Shown one piece after another: positions 24,422 through 36,965 of a stretch of 64,000 bases of DNA; positions within the stretch are counted from its first letter, which is position 1; the number at the start of each line of letters is the position of its first letter. The position numbers and the translations under genes were made by a program. The stretch is from Pseudofabraea citricarpa (lineage: Eukaryota > Ascomycota > Leotiomycetes > Helotiales > Dermateaceae): positions 1 through 64,000 of the forward strand of contig JAPWGK010000032.1 in assembly GCA_029641185.1 (NCBI GenBank), read 5' to 3'. A model generated the notes under the pieces. The model was not told the origin of the DNA. It did no database searches and saw nothing but the letters and a program-made list of their open reading frames with translations.

Positions 24422-24763
24422 ACGGAATGGATGGGTTACGGCACGTGAATAATATCCCGAATTTCACTTTGGTATGAACGGCTTATGCCGGAACCAATAG
24501 TATATTTGAATGTCTTGGCTCTTCCCGTTGCGACCGGCTTATACCATAGGATGGATCATGGCTCCCGAATACCAGCGCATCCGATGTAAATCACCAGCCG
24601 ACTTTTATTACTACTTGAGCTTCTTACCCTGTTACTGGGACGGGATATATCCACCACTTTACTCATCTGAGGTTTTGAAGATTCCTTTTTAAATAGTCGG
24701 CCAGTGCCGCCAATGCAAACCCAAGTCAAGAAATTTCCTCTTTCAACTTGAGAATTACTTGAA

Positions 24764-26182
24764 ATGGATATCATAAAGGAAAGTATTTTTGCAGATAGAT
24801 TTCCACCATGATTTGGCAATGCTAACTTTTGACATAGAATAACTCAAGTACAGTCGCCATAGTAGGTGCTGGCCCTGTTGGGTTGTTTACTGCATTGGTG
24901 CTTGGGATAGCAGGCATCGACGTCGTCGTCTACGAAAAAGAAGTTGAAGTTGTGCAGTCCCCTCGTGCTGTTGGGTACATATTATTTCTTTTCTTGTGAC
25001 ATTAGATGAAAGCTAACAAATTTTGTAGTTACATGCCAACCGTCTTACGAGAATTTGCTAAAGCAGGTATCTTGAAAGATGTCGAGGATAAGGCCCACCA
25101 TGCAACAAAGGGGATTGCATGGAAGGATGCGCAGGGAGCAGACCAAGCATTTATAAAGCCACCTCCAGGTGTTGATGCTGAATATTTCTCACTGATGATG
25201 GGTTAACATGAGGTTGGAGATATTCTTGTCGATCATCTTTCTAAACTACCAAATGTCAAGATATTCTGGAGTCACAGCTTCCTTCGACTTGAACAAGAAG
25301 ACGATGGAGTATCGGCTTTTCTCCAAGTCACAAACGACAGGACCTTTGTTAAGCACAAAGCTCAGTTTTTAATCGGAGCCGACGGAGGGAAAAGCCCAGT
25401 TCGCCATGCTCTTGACATCCCCCTCGAAGGATTTACGTGGGATGATTGGGGATTCTACTCTGCCAATATAATCTACGACCTCGAAAATCATGGCTGGCCA
25501 GAGGTCAATTACATTATCGACCCACAGGACTGGGCTATCGTTCTGAAATCTGGCAAAAGCGAAGGCTCTTGGAGAGTTGCCTATGGGGTGAAATACACAG
25601 GTCAACCAGGTGAAGAATCTTTCAATCCAGATGTAGCTTTGACTGCTGCGCGTGAGAAGTTCAAGCGCATCTTACCAGGACCAACCGAAAACATCGTCGT
25701 CGAGAAAATTGCACCGTATACTACACACCAACGCTGTGCGGCACAATACATGGATGGAAGAGTAGTTCTGGCTGGAGATGCCGCTCATGTAAGTTTCAAC
25801 ACAGCGTTATGAGACCATTCTTCTTACCATAACCAATACACTAATATCTCACCAACAGCTGAACAATCCAGTAGGGGGTCTCGGCTTGACGACCGGGTTC
25901 CTCGATGCAGCAGCTCTTGGAAAGACCCTGATTAGCATTATCAATGATGGCAATGACACACAAGATGCTCTCAAGAATTACAATGACTCTCGAAGAGATG
26001 CTTTCCTTTCATTTACTAATCCAATATCCATCAATAACCGAAAGAGACTTTATGCGATGGACGACGCGGCGGTCAAAGAAAGAGAACATCATTGTCAGAT
26101 GGTTAGAGAGATAAATGTGCCTTATCTTCGCGAAATGATGCAAAGGGAGCAGTCGATATCTACTACAGCAACTATTCGTTAG
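24764..26182 (+). pseudogene. FAD-dependent monooxygenase gene (phenol/salicylate hydroxylase type), one nonsense codon
   Basis: Four exons fit by phase: 24,764-24,782, 24,854-24,974, 25,029-25,788 and 25,859-26,182 (408 codons). All flavoprotein hydroxylase hallmarks are present: N-terminal GAGPVG dinucleotide fold ending in VVVYEK, the DG motif GADGGKSPVRHAL, and the GD motif GDAAHLNNPVGGLGL spanning the last splice. Introns have CTAAC branch points. At 25,204-25,206 the frame has TAA inside an otherwise unbroken domain (MMG-stop-HEVGDILVDHL); Gln is expected there, so CAA became TAA. The 582 bases from 25,006 to 25,588 are otherwise in one frame. The enzyme would hydroxylate an aromatic substrate using NAD(P)H; the substrate is unknown. 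A sequencing error or an unusual intron is the alternative. Confidence 0.75.
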
Positions 26183-26461
26183 CCATGTATGTATTTTGAC
26201 TTAAAGTTTCTTGCGCATTGCGGTACCAGCATGCGCTACCTTTTGGGGGGCAACGGGTATTGGAAGTCCGACTTCTTGACTGCCGGTGGGGCCGAAGCGG
26301 ACGGAAACACAAGTAGTTCCATGGTCTTGCCGCTTCTCCCTTTGGTTACTGACACATTTGTATTTCTTCCTTCAAAAACATTTACTGCTACATGATTGTG
26401 ACACTCATGCCAAGTTCAATTCTCAATCATATCGCAATCATAAATCCAACATCTTTGGGAA

Positions 26462-29322
26462 ATGTCTGACAATGGTCATAGTACTTTGTAAGTTGTCATA
26501 ATTATTTCTTAATTACCTCACACTTTCCGTTCTCCACTGTTCATTCATCTCCTCGTCTTGGGCTTCAGAATATTCTGATTATGGAATCAAACTAAGAATT
26601 GATTATAGATTTGGTGAGACTTCGCGTCCTATCACGGCATCTGGACAATCCTCACTGGGGAAACGGAAGACCTCGGATGACATAGAAACCCGGACACGAG
26701 TCTCCCAAGCCTGTAGAGCTTGTGCTGCAGCGAAAGTTAAATGCGATGTTGAAAAAGTATGTCGAAGATGTGCCAAAAAGAGAATCTCTTGTGTCAAAAG
26801 CCCAAGAGCTGGCCATGCTTCAACTCCCACTCATGACACCCCTGGTAAGTTTTGACTACATCGAATTAATATTACAATGTAAACACTAATGTTTTCAATA
26901 GGAGAAGCTATAACGGTGCTGGTACCGGCGACCACCAAGAATAAGTCAATTGTACTTTCGGCGGCGTCTTTTGATGAAGTGGGCAGATCAATCTCCTCTG
27001 AAATTGGTATATCACTTCTAAACCTATGGTATTGTTTCTTTCAACTAACAATACAGATATTGCCCAAACAACGGGTAAAAACAGAGATACAGCTATACCG
27101 TTGATAAATTCAAATACCGATGATACAGTGACAATACCTGATGATGATGTTGCTTTCCCACTGTATTTCGGCAGCAATGGACAAAACCAGGCCAACATGC
27201 TTTCTTTGGAAACTGATATGAGCTTTGGCTTTGAACTCGGAGATCTTGAGTCTTTAAGTAATTACCTGTATGTATCTCAGATGGATCCCTTCACAGAATT
27301 GAGTGCTCAACCAACGACTCAACTCGTGAGCACCGAGGATAGCCTTATGAGTGCCAGAGTTATGGCTTTTAGCAGTTCCATATGGTGCTTCACCCCAGCC
27401 TCATGTAATTATCGACGAGAAGAACAACCAAATCTTGCACCGTCACCGCCAATCCTCGGTCGATCCCACACTTTGGGACCACGGTCTAATCAAGCCATGA
27501 CCAAACGCTTGGAACAAAGGGATCGAGACAGAATTCTTGCAATGGCTCTCACTTCCTGCCATCCTGCAAATGTTCAAAGAATCCTAATCTCATTTCCTTC
27601 TCTTGAATTTCTAGAGACTTTAATGCAGGTATTCTTAACTTTTCATCCCTTACAACAGAGATGCTGGATACATGTCTCTTCCTTTGAACCCTCGAAAGTA
27701 TGCACAGAGCTGCTTGTCGCTATTATCGCAGCAGGAGCTGTCCACGCGCCCGTTGATGCAGTGAAGAAATTCGGATTTGCTCTTCAAGACCTAGCACGTT
27801 TGAAATTATCAGCTTCTGTGAGTCAGAAATTCTTGCAATTGAGCCTTGAAAAGTATCACTGACCCTTACGTAAATTTAGTTTGAGCAAGACATTCTCCTT
27901 ACTAGATCCCTTCCGCATCTACAAGCATACACACTACTGTTAGACATAGGACTTTGGACTGGTGACAGCAGAAAAATGGAGATAACAGAGAGTCTTCAAC
28001 AACCCGTCATCAATGTATGTATTACCACAAAAGTATGATGTGCTAGCAGGCTAACTGTAACAGATGTTGCGACGTGCTGGACGGTTTCGTGGTTCCTCTT
28101 ATCCTCAAGTTGATCTTCAGATTGACGAAAATGAAACGGAAGTGAGTTTGAAATGGAAGCAATGGATTGATGCAGAATCGTATAAGAGGTGTGTTATTCA
28201 GCCCTATTGAATCCGATCGTTGATTATAAAGTAATTACACGTTGCAATGTATCTTTCATAGCATAAGCCACCGAATGGGAAAATAGAGCTGATAAGATCT
28301 CAAGGCTTGTTTATTACAACTTTGTTCATGACACACAATCTTCGATTATGCTCTCAACCGGTTCAGGACTCTCGTACTGGGAGCTCTCGTTGCCATTACC
28401 GTGCGTAAACGAGCTTTGGCAAGCAAAATCACCGATCGAGTGGAAACAAACTTTCCTGAGGCTACATCAAAATCCAGAAATTCAAAGTACTTCCTTGGTG
28501 GAACTAGTTCAGAGACCATCAAAATTAGAGTCACTAGCACAACCGCTAGACAATATACACGCACAAATCCTCGGTTACTGGGGAATATGGTCGCTTGTAC
28601 GCGAATTTCGATATTCAAATGTACTACTTGAGGAGGTAGAAGACTACGAATTATCACAGGAACTCCAGCAACAGCAGATATATCAGAAGATTCATGACTT
28701 GCAACAAGCCAATCTAGTATACAGCTCAGAAATGTCGCCCGTGCAAAACATAATGCTGAATCTGCTTTGCATGCATTTATATATCTCTCTTGACATCCTG
28801 CAGGACGCTGCTGGGAAGTCTGGTCTGCAAGAAGCAAGGAGTGCTTTATCTTTATTATACAAAGTCTATGAAAGACGGAAGGCGAGAAAAGCTATGTTAC
28901 ATGCTGCTCGAATTTTCAAGTCTCTGCAAGTAATTGAACGATCAAGTCTCGAACATTTCCATGCAATCGCTACATATCATGCTAGCCTTTGTTTATGGGT
29001 ATTTGGCATCGTTTCGGCTAACAAGATGGTCTCGTGCAATCAAAACATTCCACATGTCTTTCTAGATGACGATGACGACGAAAACAATGATCTGAAGCGA
29101 TGGATACGTCTGGGTCATGGTGTCCCCCATATTCATTCTAATCCGACAAATGATGGAATAAGACACGTATCCGTCCACGATCCTAGGGCTATTATGGATA
29201 TTGCAGATGACTTGCTGAAACGCAATTATGCTTTCGAGCATGGAATGATGTCGCCTTTCGTTCAAAGCATCACGCGGTTAATAAAAAGTCTAGGGCAACA
29301 TACGACAATAAGATCTTTGTAG
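26462..29322 (+). CDS. Zn2Cys6 transcription factor (fungal-specific TF), seven-exon model
   Basis: Zinc cluster at 26,700-26,810: ACRACAAAKVKC, then CRRCAKKRISC, giving Cys spacing 2-6-5-2-6. Model exons: 26,462-26,487, 26,609-26,844, 26,902-27,006, 27,057-27,817, 27,880-28,014, 28,064-28,190 and 28,268-29,322 (814 aa). The C-terminal half carries the regulatory-domain signature RLVYYNFVHDTQSSIM. The sixth intron is a problem: the best consensus sites (GTGTGT donor, CATAG acceptor) lead to a stop, and an open frame needs a GTGTTA donor with an AAG acceptor. So it may be intact with weak sites or broken there. It follows the EthD/monooxygenase pair and is the likely local regulator. Confidence 0.75.
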
Positions 29323-29893
29323 AACTTATAATCAAGGATATTTTTAATGAATCCAGGTTTGCAGAAAGAACTCCAAATATAATTGTAGATCCTTTGAATG
29401 AAAATGCATCCTCTATTTAATGACCAGCAGAGCCAACATGTTCCATTGCGGGGCCGATAATGATATCGCGGGTCGGGTCAGGTCGGGTTGGGTCGATATG
29501 GAAACGGCAATTTCAGTGGATGTCGCAAAACTGATTAACATTGAGCCCATGCTCAATGTTTCACAATAGTAATTCAAGCTGCTCTTTCCTTTCAATATTT
29601 CAAAGGGCTTGGGCAGTTAACCAGTGAAAAATCTCCATAATATATGCCAAGGCTGTTAGATGTGACCAACATGACCTCTCGACGACGGTTTCGATGCAGA
29701 GGGGAAGGAACCAAGAATAGTAGCAAGTGCGTGATACGGGTTAATCACTGTGAACAATTAAAGTAAAATCTGTCCCTTGCACATAGATTACGTTTATCTC
29801 ATGGCCTTCCTTTGAGTCTTTCAATCTATGAATTGGGCGTTGTGCTCGAGCTTTGCTTATTTCTACACTATTACAGATAACTGTTCTTTAGAG
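29323..29893. other. Intergenic between convergent TF and GH5 genes
   Basis: A 571-bp gap shared by two 3' ends. It has a short GGTCGGGT-type microrepeat at about 29,468-29,494 and otherwise nothing recognisable. Confidence 0.5.
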
Positions 29894-31669
29894 TCATTGG
29901 GAAACAGCTGAAGGAACCTCCATGATCTTAGCCTGCAACTTCAGCTTCTCGCTTGGGCTAAGCTCAAAAACGCCCACGTTCTCAACTGCCACACTCTCAA
30001 TCACCTTGCCCTGTAATCGAACATCGTCGGGGCGCATTGAGGCATAAAGACCCAAAGTTTCGTTCAGACGTTCTCTCCCTAAACAATTTTCGAATTTCCA
30101 GCTCGCAGCCAGCTCATCCAATTGCTCAAAACTCAGGTCCCGGAAATAGTCTGCCCATTCGGGAATCATATACTCAGCTAAAGTAATACCACGAATACCA
30201 CGGAACACATGCATATGCATTCGCCATTGCCATGGATATTTCTTACTATACTTCTCCGGCACGTTGTCCTCGAACCATTTGTGTAATGGGCCGAACAAGC
30301 CATCTTGAAGATGTGCATCGTCATAAGCCCAGGAATCAACGGCCAAGGCACGTTTCTTTTCCAGGAAGGGTGCAAGAAGCCGCATCCATGCTGAACTCGG
30401 TGACAGATGGGTCATACCCATGACATTGATATCCTTGTATGACCAAATATTCCATGCTATGACTTCTGGTCAGCTTCTAGTCATCGTTACTCGTTGCAAG
30501 ACGTACCAATTCCCTCAGCAGTATAGATTGCCATTTGTTTATCCAGCATCTTGTAGCGTTCCTCGTTCTGCTCTTCCCATTCCGCGTTTGTCTCCTGACG
30601 TTCATAGATGGGACCAAATTCTCCATTCCAGATCGGTACATTGTGCTTCTTCATAAACTCAACCTTACGGTCGTACATCTGTCGTATATATGTGTCTTGA
30701 TCTGCTTCGCCTTTGTATCTCCCAATCCGATTGGGAAATCCGAATCCACAGTAATCATGCACACCATAAACGGTGTTTGGGAAGACTGTAGAGAATCCGG
30801 AGAAATCCATGCTGAATCTATAGAACAGGATGTGTTAAAAACAGATACTCTTCTCCGATTTTTCAAGTCTCTTACGTATTTCCTTCGAGCCAGAGAATGT
30901 GCTCTGGATCAATGTTTCGTACTGCTGGAACAATGCGATCATAAAATGCGAGTAGGCGAGTCCACTGTTTATCCGCCGGCTCGTTCAATAAGTTGTATCC
31001 CGCAACCCATGCATTCGATCGATAGCGCCTTGCAATTACTTCCCACAGGTTAATAACTCGGTCTTGAAAGTGCTTGTGGTCCCAGAAAGCAGCATATCCG
31101 GTCGAATTGTCGCAATGCCAATCTTGTGATTGACCGCCTGGAGCTGCATGAAGATCTAAAATCGTGTAAATCTTATACTTGGCACACTATAGAGAGTGGA
31201 ACGGTCAAGATAGTATCATACCAGTGGTCAAGTATATAAACTTACAATGTTAACGACTCGATCAACATGTTTAAACCCGGATTCTTTGATGACCATTGGG
31301 TTCATATCATCTTCGAAATGGTGATAATTCATGGGTATCCGCAAGGAATTTACTCCCAGAGAAGCCAAGTATTCAGCATCCTTCTCCGTAAAGAAGTATT
31401 CTAAGAACTTGTCGAAAAAGAATTCACTCTTTTCTTTGCCTAGAACTTCGCCGAGCACTTGTCGAATCTGGTTTTCGCGACCAGGGAAACCGTTCATGAA
31501 ATTCTCCATGAGCATCCATCCTCCTAGTGCGGTCTGTGAATCATGAATCAACAACGAAGTCTGGAAAGAAATGTGCCATGAACGGAAATCTTACACCACG
31601 AAGAAGTACTTTATTCCCCTCTGCGTCTATTATACTGGAGCCCTTTGTCCTAAGGATTCCCGTCGCCAT
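29894..31669 (-). CDS. Glycoside hydrolase family 5 protein (exo-beta-1,3-glucanase/cellulase-like)
   Basis: Five exons fit by phase: 31,669-31,595, 31,533-31,246, 31,186-30,876, 30,817-30,507 and 30,456-29,894 (515 aa). The GH5 barrel is clear: LRGTALGGWM near the N-terminus, LRIPMNYHHFED, ILDLHAAPGGQSQDW, the acid/base glutamate in YNLLNEP, HDYCGFG, and the nucleophile glutamate in PIWNGEFGP. No signal peptide is visible (it starts MATGILRTKGSS), so it is probably intracellular and may cleave imported beta-glucosides or glucan oligomers. It is divergent from an MFS sugar transporter across a promoter rich in CreA-type sites, supporting a glucan-use role. The GH5 subfamily and true substrate cannot be fixed from motifs. 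Confidence 0.9.
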
Positions 31670-32628
31670 TATGAATTAAATTCCTCGCAGAAAAGAAGAT
31701 CATTCAAAGAAGAAGAAATTTGGATAATCTTAGATTAATTTTGAATGAAATGTGAGGCTTGTAATAATAAGTAAGGAGAGCAAATTGAAAGGAAACTTAA
31801 GTACTTCTACCTTCGTAAACTGCGGGGCAGGGGCGATGCAAACTCCAAGCAGCCGATAAGGTACCACGATGTCTATTGTGTGGGTATATATCTGATGAAG
31901 CTTGCTGAATTGCGATATCCCATTAGTAACACTCCAGCGTGACACAAAATGAGTCCACTCCTTTCGGTAAAACGGGGGAACTCGCTGAGTTGCCCCGCTA
32001 GGGCACGAGTTGACTCCGCTCGTAGTTTTCCCAGTGGGTGCCAAGCTCGACTCCGTGATTTTAATCCAGAGGCAACAAGAATGACAGGTTGTGGATGTCT
32101 GAGAAGTGGGATGTTTGGTTGCAAAAAGAGGGAAAATGAACGCCAGGGGTGAACGGGGCATCTTTCAATGTTGCCCCGTGTAAGCGAGGTACCAGTCCAA
32201 AAGCAGTCTCTAGCCCCACGCCAGTTTCTTCACGGCTACGCCACCATCTCCCTGCTTCAAATCTTGTGGGGATTCTGGGGCGTGCAGTATCCTGGGGATC
32301 CCACAACAAATGATTCAAGCTTGCAAGATAGCGTGTTCGTATATTGTCATGTCGTCGGCTTCGCGGCTTTCTGGGCTGATTCGCTCGCTTGCCATTATTC
32401 TCTCCTCTCCTTTCTTCGGCGCCTCCTCACGCCACTGTTCTCCTTCTCTCAAGCCTCTGCTTCAGAGGATCAATATGAGGGGTGAGGTCTCTTTGGTTGA
32501 GATATAAAGTAGATCAATTACCCTGTTAAATTGGTCTTACTTTTATCTTCTTGTACAGAGGTATCTCAATCCTCAGCTTCTAACAGCTCGACTTAAGACA
32601 TCAAGACATCAAACAGCTAGATATTACA
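31670..32628. promoter_or_regulatory. Divergent GH5/MFS promoter with CreA-type sites
   Basis: Within 480 bp there are six SYGGRG matches, the CreA carbon-repressor consensus: 31,822 (GCGGGG), 31,993 (minus strand GCGGGG), 32,214 (minus strand GTGGGG), 32,266 (GTGGGG), 32,275 (CTGGGG) and 32,292 (CTGGGG). The last three lie within 32 bp. A TATAAA is at 32,503-32,508, about 120 bp before the transporter start. The pattern suggests glucose repression of both genes. Function is inferred from motifs only. Confidence 0.55.
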
Positions 32629-34342
32629 ATGGATCATATTCGCAGAAGACTTCCAGCTCCCAGGCAGGCGATGCTCGCCAAAGAAGCAAAATCTTCCACC
32701 TCGACAACACCCGCATTTCAACCTTCAAGGATTTCCCAACTCGCGGAAGAAGCACTTCCATGGTACAAAGTTTCCTCCAGAAGACGACTCTACGCATTCC
32801 TATTTTCTGGTGCAATTGTCTCGTACATGACAAGTGGTTACGATGGCTCGATGATGAACTCTCTTCAGACCGTTACCTACTGGGACGATTTTTTTGGCCG
32901 TCCTAGAGGATCAACGCTTGGTTTGGTCAGTGCAATCATTGCACTTGGAGCCATTTGCTCAGCTCCATTTGCTCCCATGGTAGCTGATCATTTCGGTCGG
33001 AGATGGGGTATAACTGTGGGAAGTGTCATCATGATCGGAGGCGCTATTCTCCAGTGCGAAAGCACAAATTTCGCCATGTTTGTGGTCAGCAGATTCATAC
33101 TCGGCTTCGGACTTACATTCTGTACAACAGCCTCTCCAAGTCTCGTCAGCGAATTATCTCACCCAAAAGAACGAGTGCAAGTAACCGCCATCTGCAACAC
33201 ATGTTGGTTTCTAGGAGCTATCGCAGCAGCCTGGATTACATATGGAACGCGTGTTATTCCAAGCACATGGTCATGGAGAATCCCATCACTTCTTCAGATG
33301 CTTCCTAGTGTGATTCAACTATCTGCCATTTGGTTTCTTCCAGAATCTCCAAGATGGTTGATATCGCATGACCGAGGCGAAGAAGCCTTGGTAGCCCTCA
33401 CAAGATATCACGGCGATGGAAAAGAAACCGAACTGGTAAAACTTGAATACGAAGAAATCTGTGCAGCTATTGCGCTTGAAAAACGTGCGTACTCCTTCCA
33501 CAGCAATAAACCTTCCGCTAATTCATCTTTCAGTCTCGGGAAATACTACTTGGAAGTCAATGGTTAGCACTCCCGGAAATCGATACCGACTGTTTATAAT
33601 TTTTTGTATGGGGACGTTCTCACAGTGGTCTGGGAATGGTCTTGTATCATATTGTAGGTGTGGGTTCCTTTAAAAAGTGTCCTAACAGCTAACGAGATTG
33701 ATCGTAGATCTTGCTCGAATCTTGGATACGGTTGGCATCACTGCGAAACCTACTCAGTCTCTTATAAATGGCATAATCAACATATGGAACTGGTTGATTG
33801 CTATGACAGCTGCCCTTTTAGTTGAGCGAATTGGTCGTCGTCCACTTTTCCGCATTTCTACCATTGGAATGCTAGTAATGTTCACTACATGGACAATTTG
33901 TTCAGCAGTTTATGCCGAGAAGCACTCGCAAGGCGCAGCTACCGCAGTATTGGTTCTCATCTTCATCTTTCAGTTCTTCTACTGTATTGCCTTCTCTCCT
34001 TTGCCGGTCGCTTACTCGGTAGAGATTCTCAGTTACTCGGTTCGTGCTAAAGGTATGGCAACATATGTCTTCTCAACCAAAATGGCCGTATTTGTCAACC
34101 AATATGTCAACCCTATCGGATTGAATGATATCGGCTGGAAGTATTATCTTGTATATGTGGTCATTCTCGCCATTGAGAGTTTCATCGCTTATGGATGGTT
34201 TGTGGAAACCAAAGGGCGAGCCCTAGAAGAAATTGCGGTGCTTTTTGATGGAGAACAGGCAGATGTGCAAATGGCATCCAAAGTTGAAGTGGAGCACACT
34301 CAAATTGAGAACCGGGAGAGCGTAGTTCCTAATAAGGTTTGA
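32629..34342 (+). CDS. MFS sugar transporter (sugar porter family)
   Basis: Three exons fit by phase: 32,629-33,484, 33,534-33,654 and 33,709-34,342 (536 aa), as usual for 12-helix hexose/disaccharide permeases. Signatures: YDGSMMNSLQ in helix 1, DHFGRRWG after helix 2, PESPRWLI at the end of the first half, then GNGLVSYY, VERIGRRP and ETKGRALEEI near the end. The short second exon restores the conserved TPGNRYRLFI segment. It imports a sugar across the plasma membrane by proton symport in known relatives. It shares its promoter with the GH5 gene and is followed by a Zn2Cys6 gene, so beta-glucan or glucoside uptake is a fair guess. Closest characterised types are lactose/hexose permeases. Confidence 0.9.
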
Positions 34343-34677
34343 ACTGCGAATAGTTAAAGTTATTTTGAGTGGCTGTTAAAGGCCGCTCCCAAGGATATAT
34401 TTTAAAAGGAAAACGCATCAAGTTATATTACAATAATATCATCAGGAACTTGGGGGCATTGATTATAACAGATCCACTTTTTAAATTTTTAACGCCAATA
34501 ATCTTTTAAAACTTGAATGAACATCACAAAACAATCGTAACCTAATAACCACGTGATTCCATTCCATCTTCCCCGCAATTTTGAGGGGTATGAAATTCTT
34601 CGGCTGCTGTCGGTTGGAGACCTTGCAACACACATTTCCTTCTCAACTTCTTGCATGATCAAAGGAGCAGCACTCAC
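34343..34677. other. Short promoter region of the following TF gene
   Basis: 335 bp, AT-rich near the transporter end. A CCACGTG at 34,551-34,557 is a possible bHLH site. Nothing else stands out. Confidence 0.4.
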
Positions 34678-36965
34678 ATGGACCCAACCACTATATCTTC
34701 GAGGCAGCTCCAGGGATCAGTTCCACGCAGAAGAGCTGCGCAAGCCTGCTCTACGTGCCGAGGGCGGAAAATCAGATGCGATGCTGCACTTCCTAAATGT
34801 GGCCTTTGCGTCGATTTGGATGTTAATTGTGTATATTTAGATCCGCAAAACTCCAAGATCGACCCTAGCACTCGAATATTACTGGAAAGAATCCAACGCC
34901 TTGAAGACCGCTTATTTGCAAGCCCAGTTCTCCAACCTTCCCAACCTCCTAATCATTCATCTGAAAGCACTACCACCCCGGTCATATTGGATCCCCACCT
35001 TGTTTACAATGCAGGATTGTCACCGTCTGTTAATTCGCCAGTCCAGACTCATCACAATCACCCCGAAAATGAAAGTTCTTTCTTAACTCTCCCAGCAACT
35101 CATGATGCGAATGCTGACCATGTATATCGATGGCCAATTGTTCAAGAACTCAGAGACAGGACATTACCAACTGCAGAAGATACTTCAATACCAAGGCTGC
35201 ATGACACCACAGACATTTTTGTTCTTGGGACTAGGTACCTAGGAAAGACAGCTTTGCCGGCCGACTCATGGCATCTTTTGGACAGGCATATACTTCAAGA
35301 TCCATCAGTTTCCTATGATACAATATCAGACACGTACAAGATTATAGTTCAGCATTATTTCGCCACAGTCAACACGTTCTATTCCATTATACAAAAAGAC
35401 AACATTATGGAAATATTGAAAAGTATCATAATCTTCGAACTCTGTCATCAGCATGACGAACATGACATTGTCACTGCTTCTCAATACTGCTTATTGTTGC
35501 TGGTACTGGCTCTTGGCAGTCTAGCAGTTTCACCCAGTATTATTCTCCCGGCACATTCATTTGATACAGGTAGTGGCCATCATATGTGGCCCGAAACTCC
35601 TTTGGAGATTTCTACTGATGGTGCTGAAAAGCTTGAATTGGATTGTTTGCCTCAATTACAACTGTGGCAAAAAGCACAACTTCTCTTAGGATTGATTTCC
35701 TCCGAAGATTCTCTAGAAGCTGCACAGTGCTTCGCTCTTGCTAGGTATAGAGATCAATTTTACTAAGACTCGTAAACATCATATTGCGCGGCATTTTCGT
35801 CCCTGGCTAACTTTCGAAGTATCTTCCAGGGAGCAAGCGGCCAAGCAGTTGAGGCCCATCACAACATTCACAGAGCCGCTAGGAAATGTAAAATCATTGC
35901 GAAGAGGTTGGTTGTGTTATGTCCTTCTACTATCGTCATTTAATCATCATTTAGGAGTCTTTTAGAGCAGGGTGGTAGCCCAGAATTTTCCGATGCATTC
36001 AAGCGCCTCTTTTGGGTTGTGTATGTTATTGAAAGTGATTTTGTTTCGGAATTTTCCATCACTCTACCCTCCGGCATCACAATATTCGAGGAAACTGTTC
36101 CTTATCCATCTTCAAACAAATCCAATGATCAATCTCAGCAAATGCTACATACTGATGGCAACCCAAGGCATGAAAACATTCAAAATACGAAATACGAGGA
36201 GGACTTCACTGCTTATCAAATCAGTACCAATTCCGCAATTCGCCGCTTCATCAATCGTATCACAGCTGTTATGTACAATCCACATGAATCATGGAGGCAA
36301 GAAGACCCTATTAAGTATGTTGGATGGCTTCAGAAGATTTCGGGTGAGCTGCGGTCTCATCACGAAGCTATTTATGAGAATCTCCCTCCGTTTCTCCTTA
36401 CAACTGACCTCCATGAATTCCGTCAGCATTTGAAGCTGGTACACACGTCTGAGGAGGATGTCAAAAGACGGCATTCTAACCATATTTGGAATGTAGCTCG
36501 GCTCAGAGGTCGTTATTTTGCGGGACTTTATATCATTCACCGACCGATTTTTGAACATGTCCTGAGACATTCGAATAACTTTCATCAATACCCAGATTCG
36601 ACTAATATCTTCGAGTCTTGCCGTTTATGCATCTTAGGGTGCTCGGGTTTTGTCAAACTTATGTTTGAAGAGTCTGTCAATTGCCTAACAAGTCTATTTG
36701 CTACAGGGATGGCGTAAGTTGTTACAAACAGCAATTATATTTCTGTTAAGGCTCATTAAATTCTACACTTAGGACTTTTACAATGGTTATCATACTTATG
36801 ATTTCGACCGTATCACCGATTTTGAAGGACGTATTGCCTCCCGACATCGAAACAGTGATTTTGATGGGCCGCCAGAATCTTAAGCGATACAGCGTTAGCG
36901 TTCAAGAGTTCAAATGGCATATTAAAGAACTTGAAATCATTGATAGAACGAGGAAGAATATCTAA
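34678..36965 (+). CDS. Zn2Cys6 transcription factor, GH5/MFS module
   Basis: Four exons fit by phase: 34,678-35,744, 35,820-35,906, 35,955-36,713 and 36,773-36,965 (701 aa). I chose ATG 34,678 (MDPTTISSRQ) because the frame upstream starts only at a TTG. The zinc cluster comes early: ACSTCRGRKIRC and CGLCVDLDVNC (spacing 2-6-6-2-6), followed by a short coiled linker LLERIQRLEDRLF. The middle region (FWVVYVIESDF, then RRFINRI) matches the fungal-specific regulatory domain. The second intron acceptor is GAAG close to a CTAAC branch point, so that junction is less sure. Its place after GH5 and MFS suggests it controls them. Confidence 0.85.

Noticed and set aside
28346..28837. 163-codon minus-strand frame
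   Set aside because: It is opposite the conserved regulatory domain of the Zn2Cys6 gene (FVHDTQSSIM frame on plus).
32061..32485. Short frames in the GH5/MFS intergenic region
   Set aside because: They overlap each other on both strands and lie in a promoter with TATA box and CreA-type sites.
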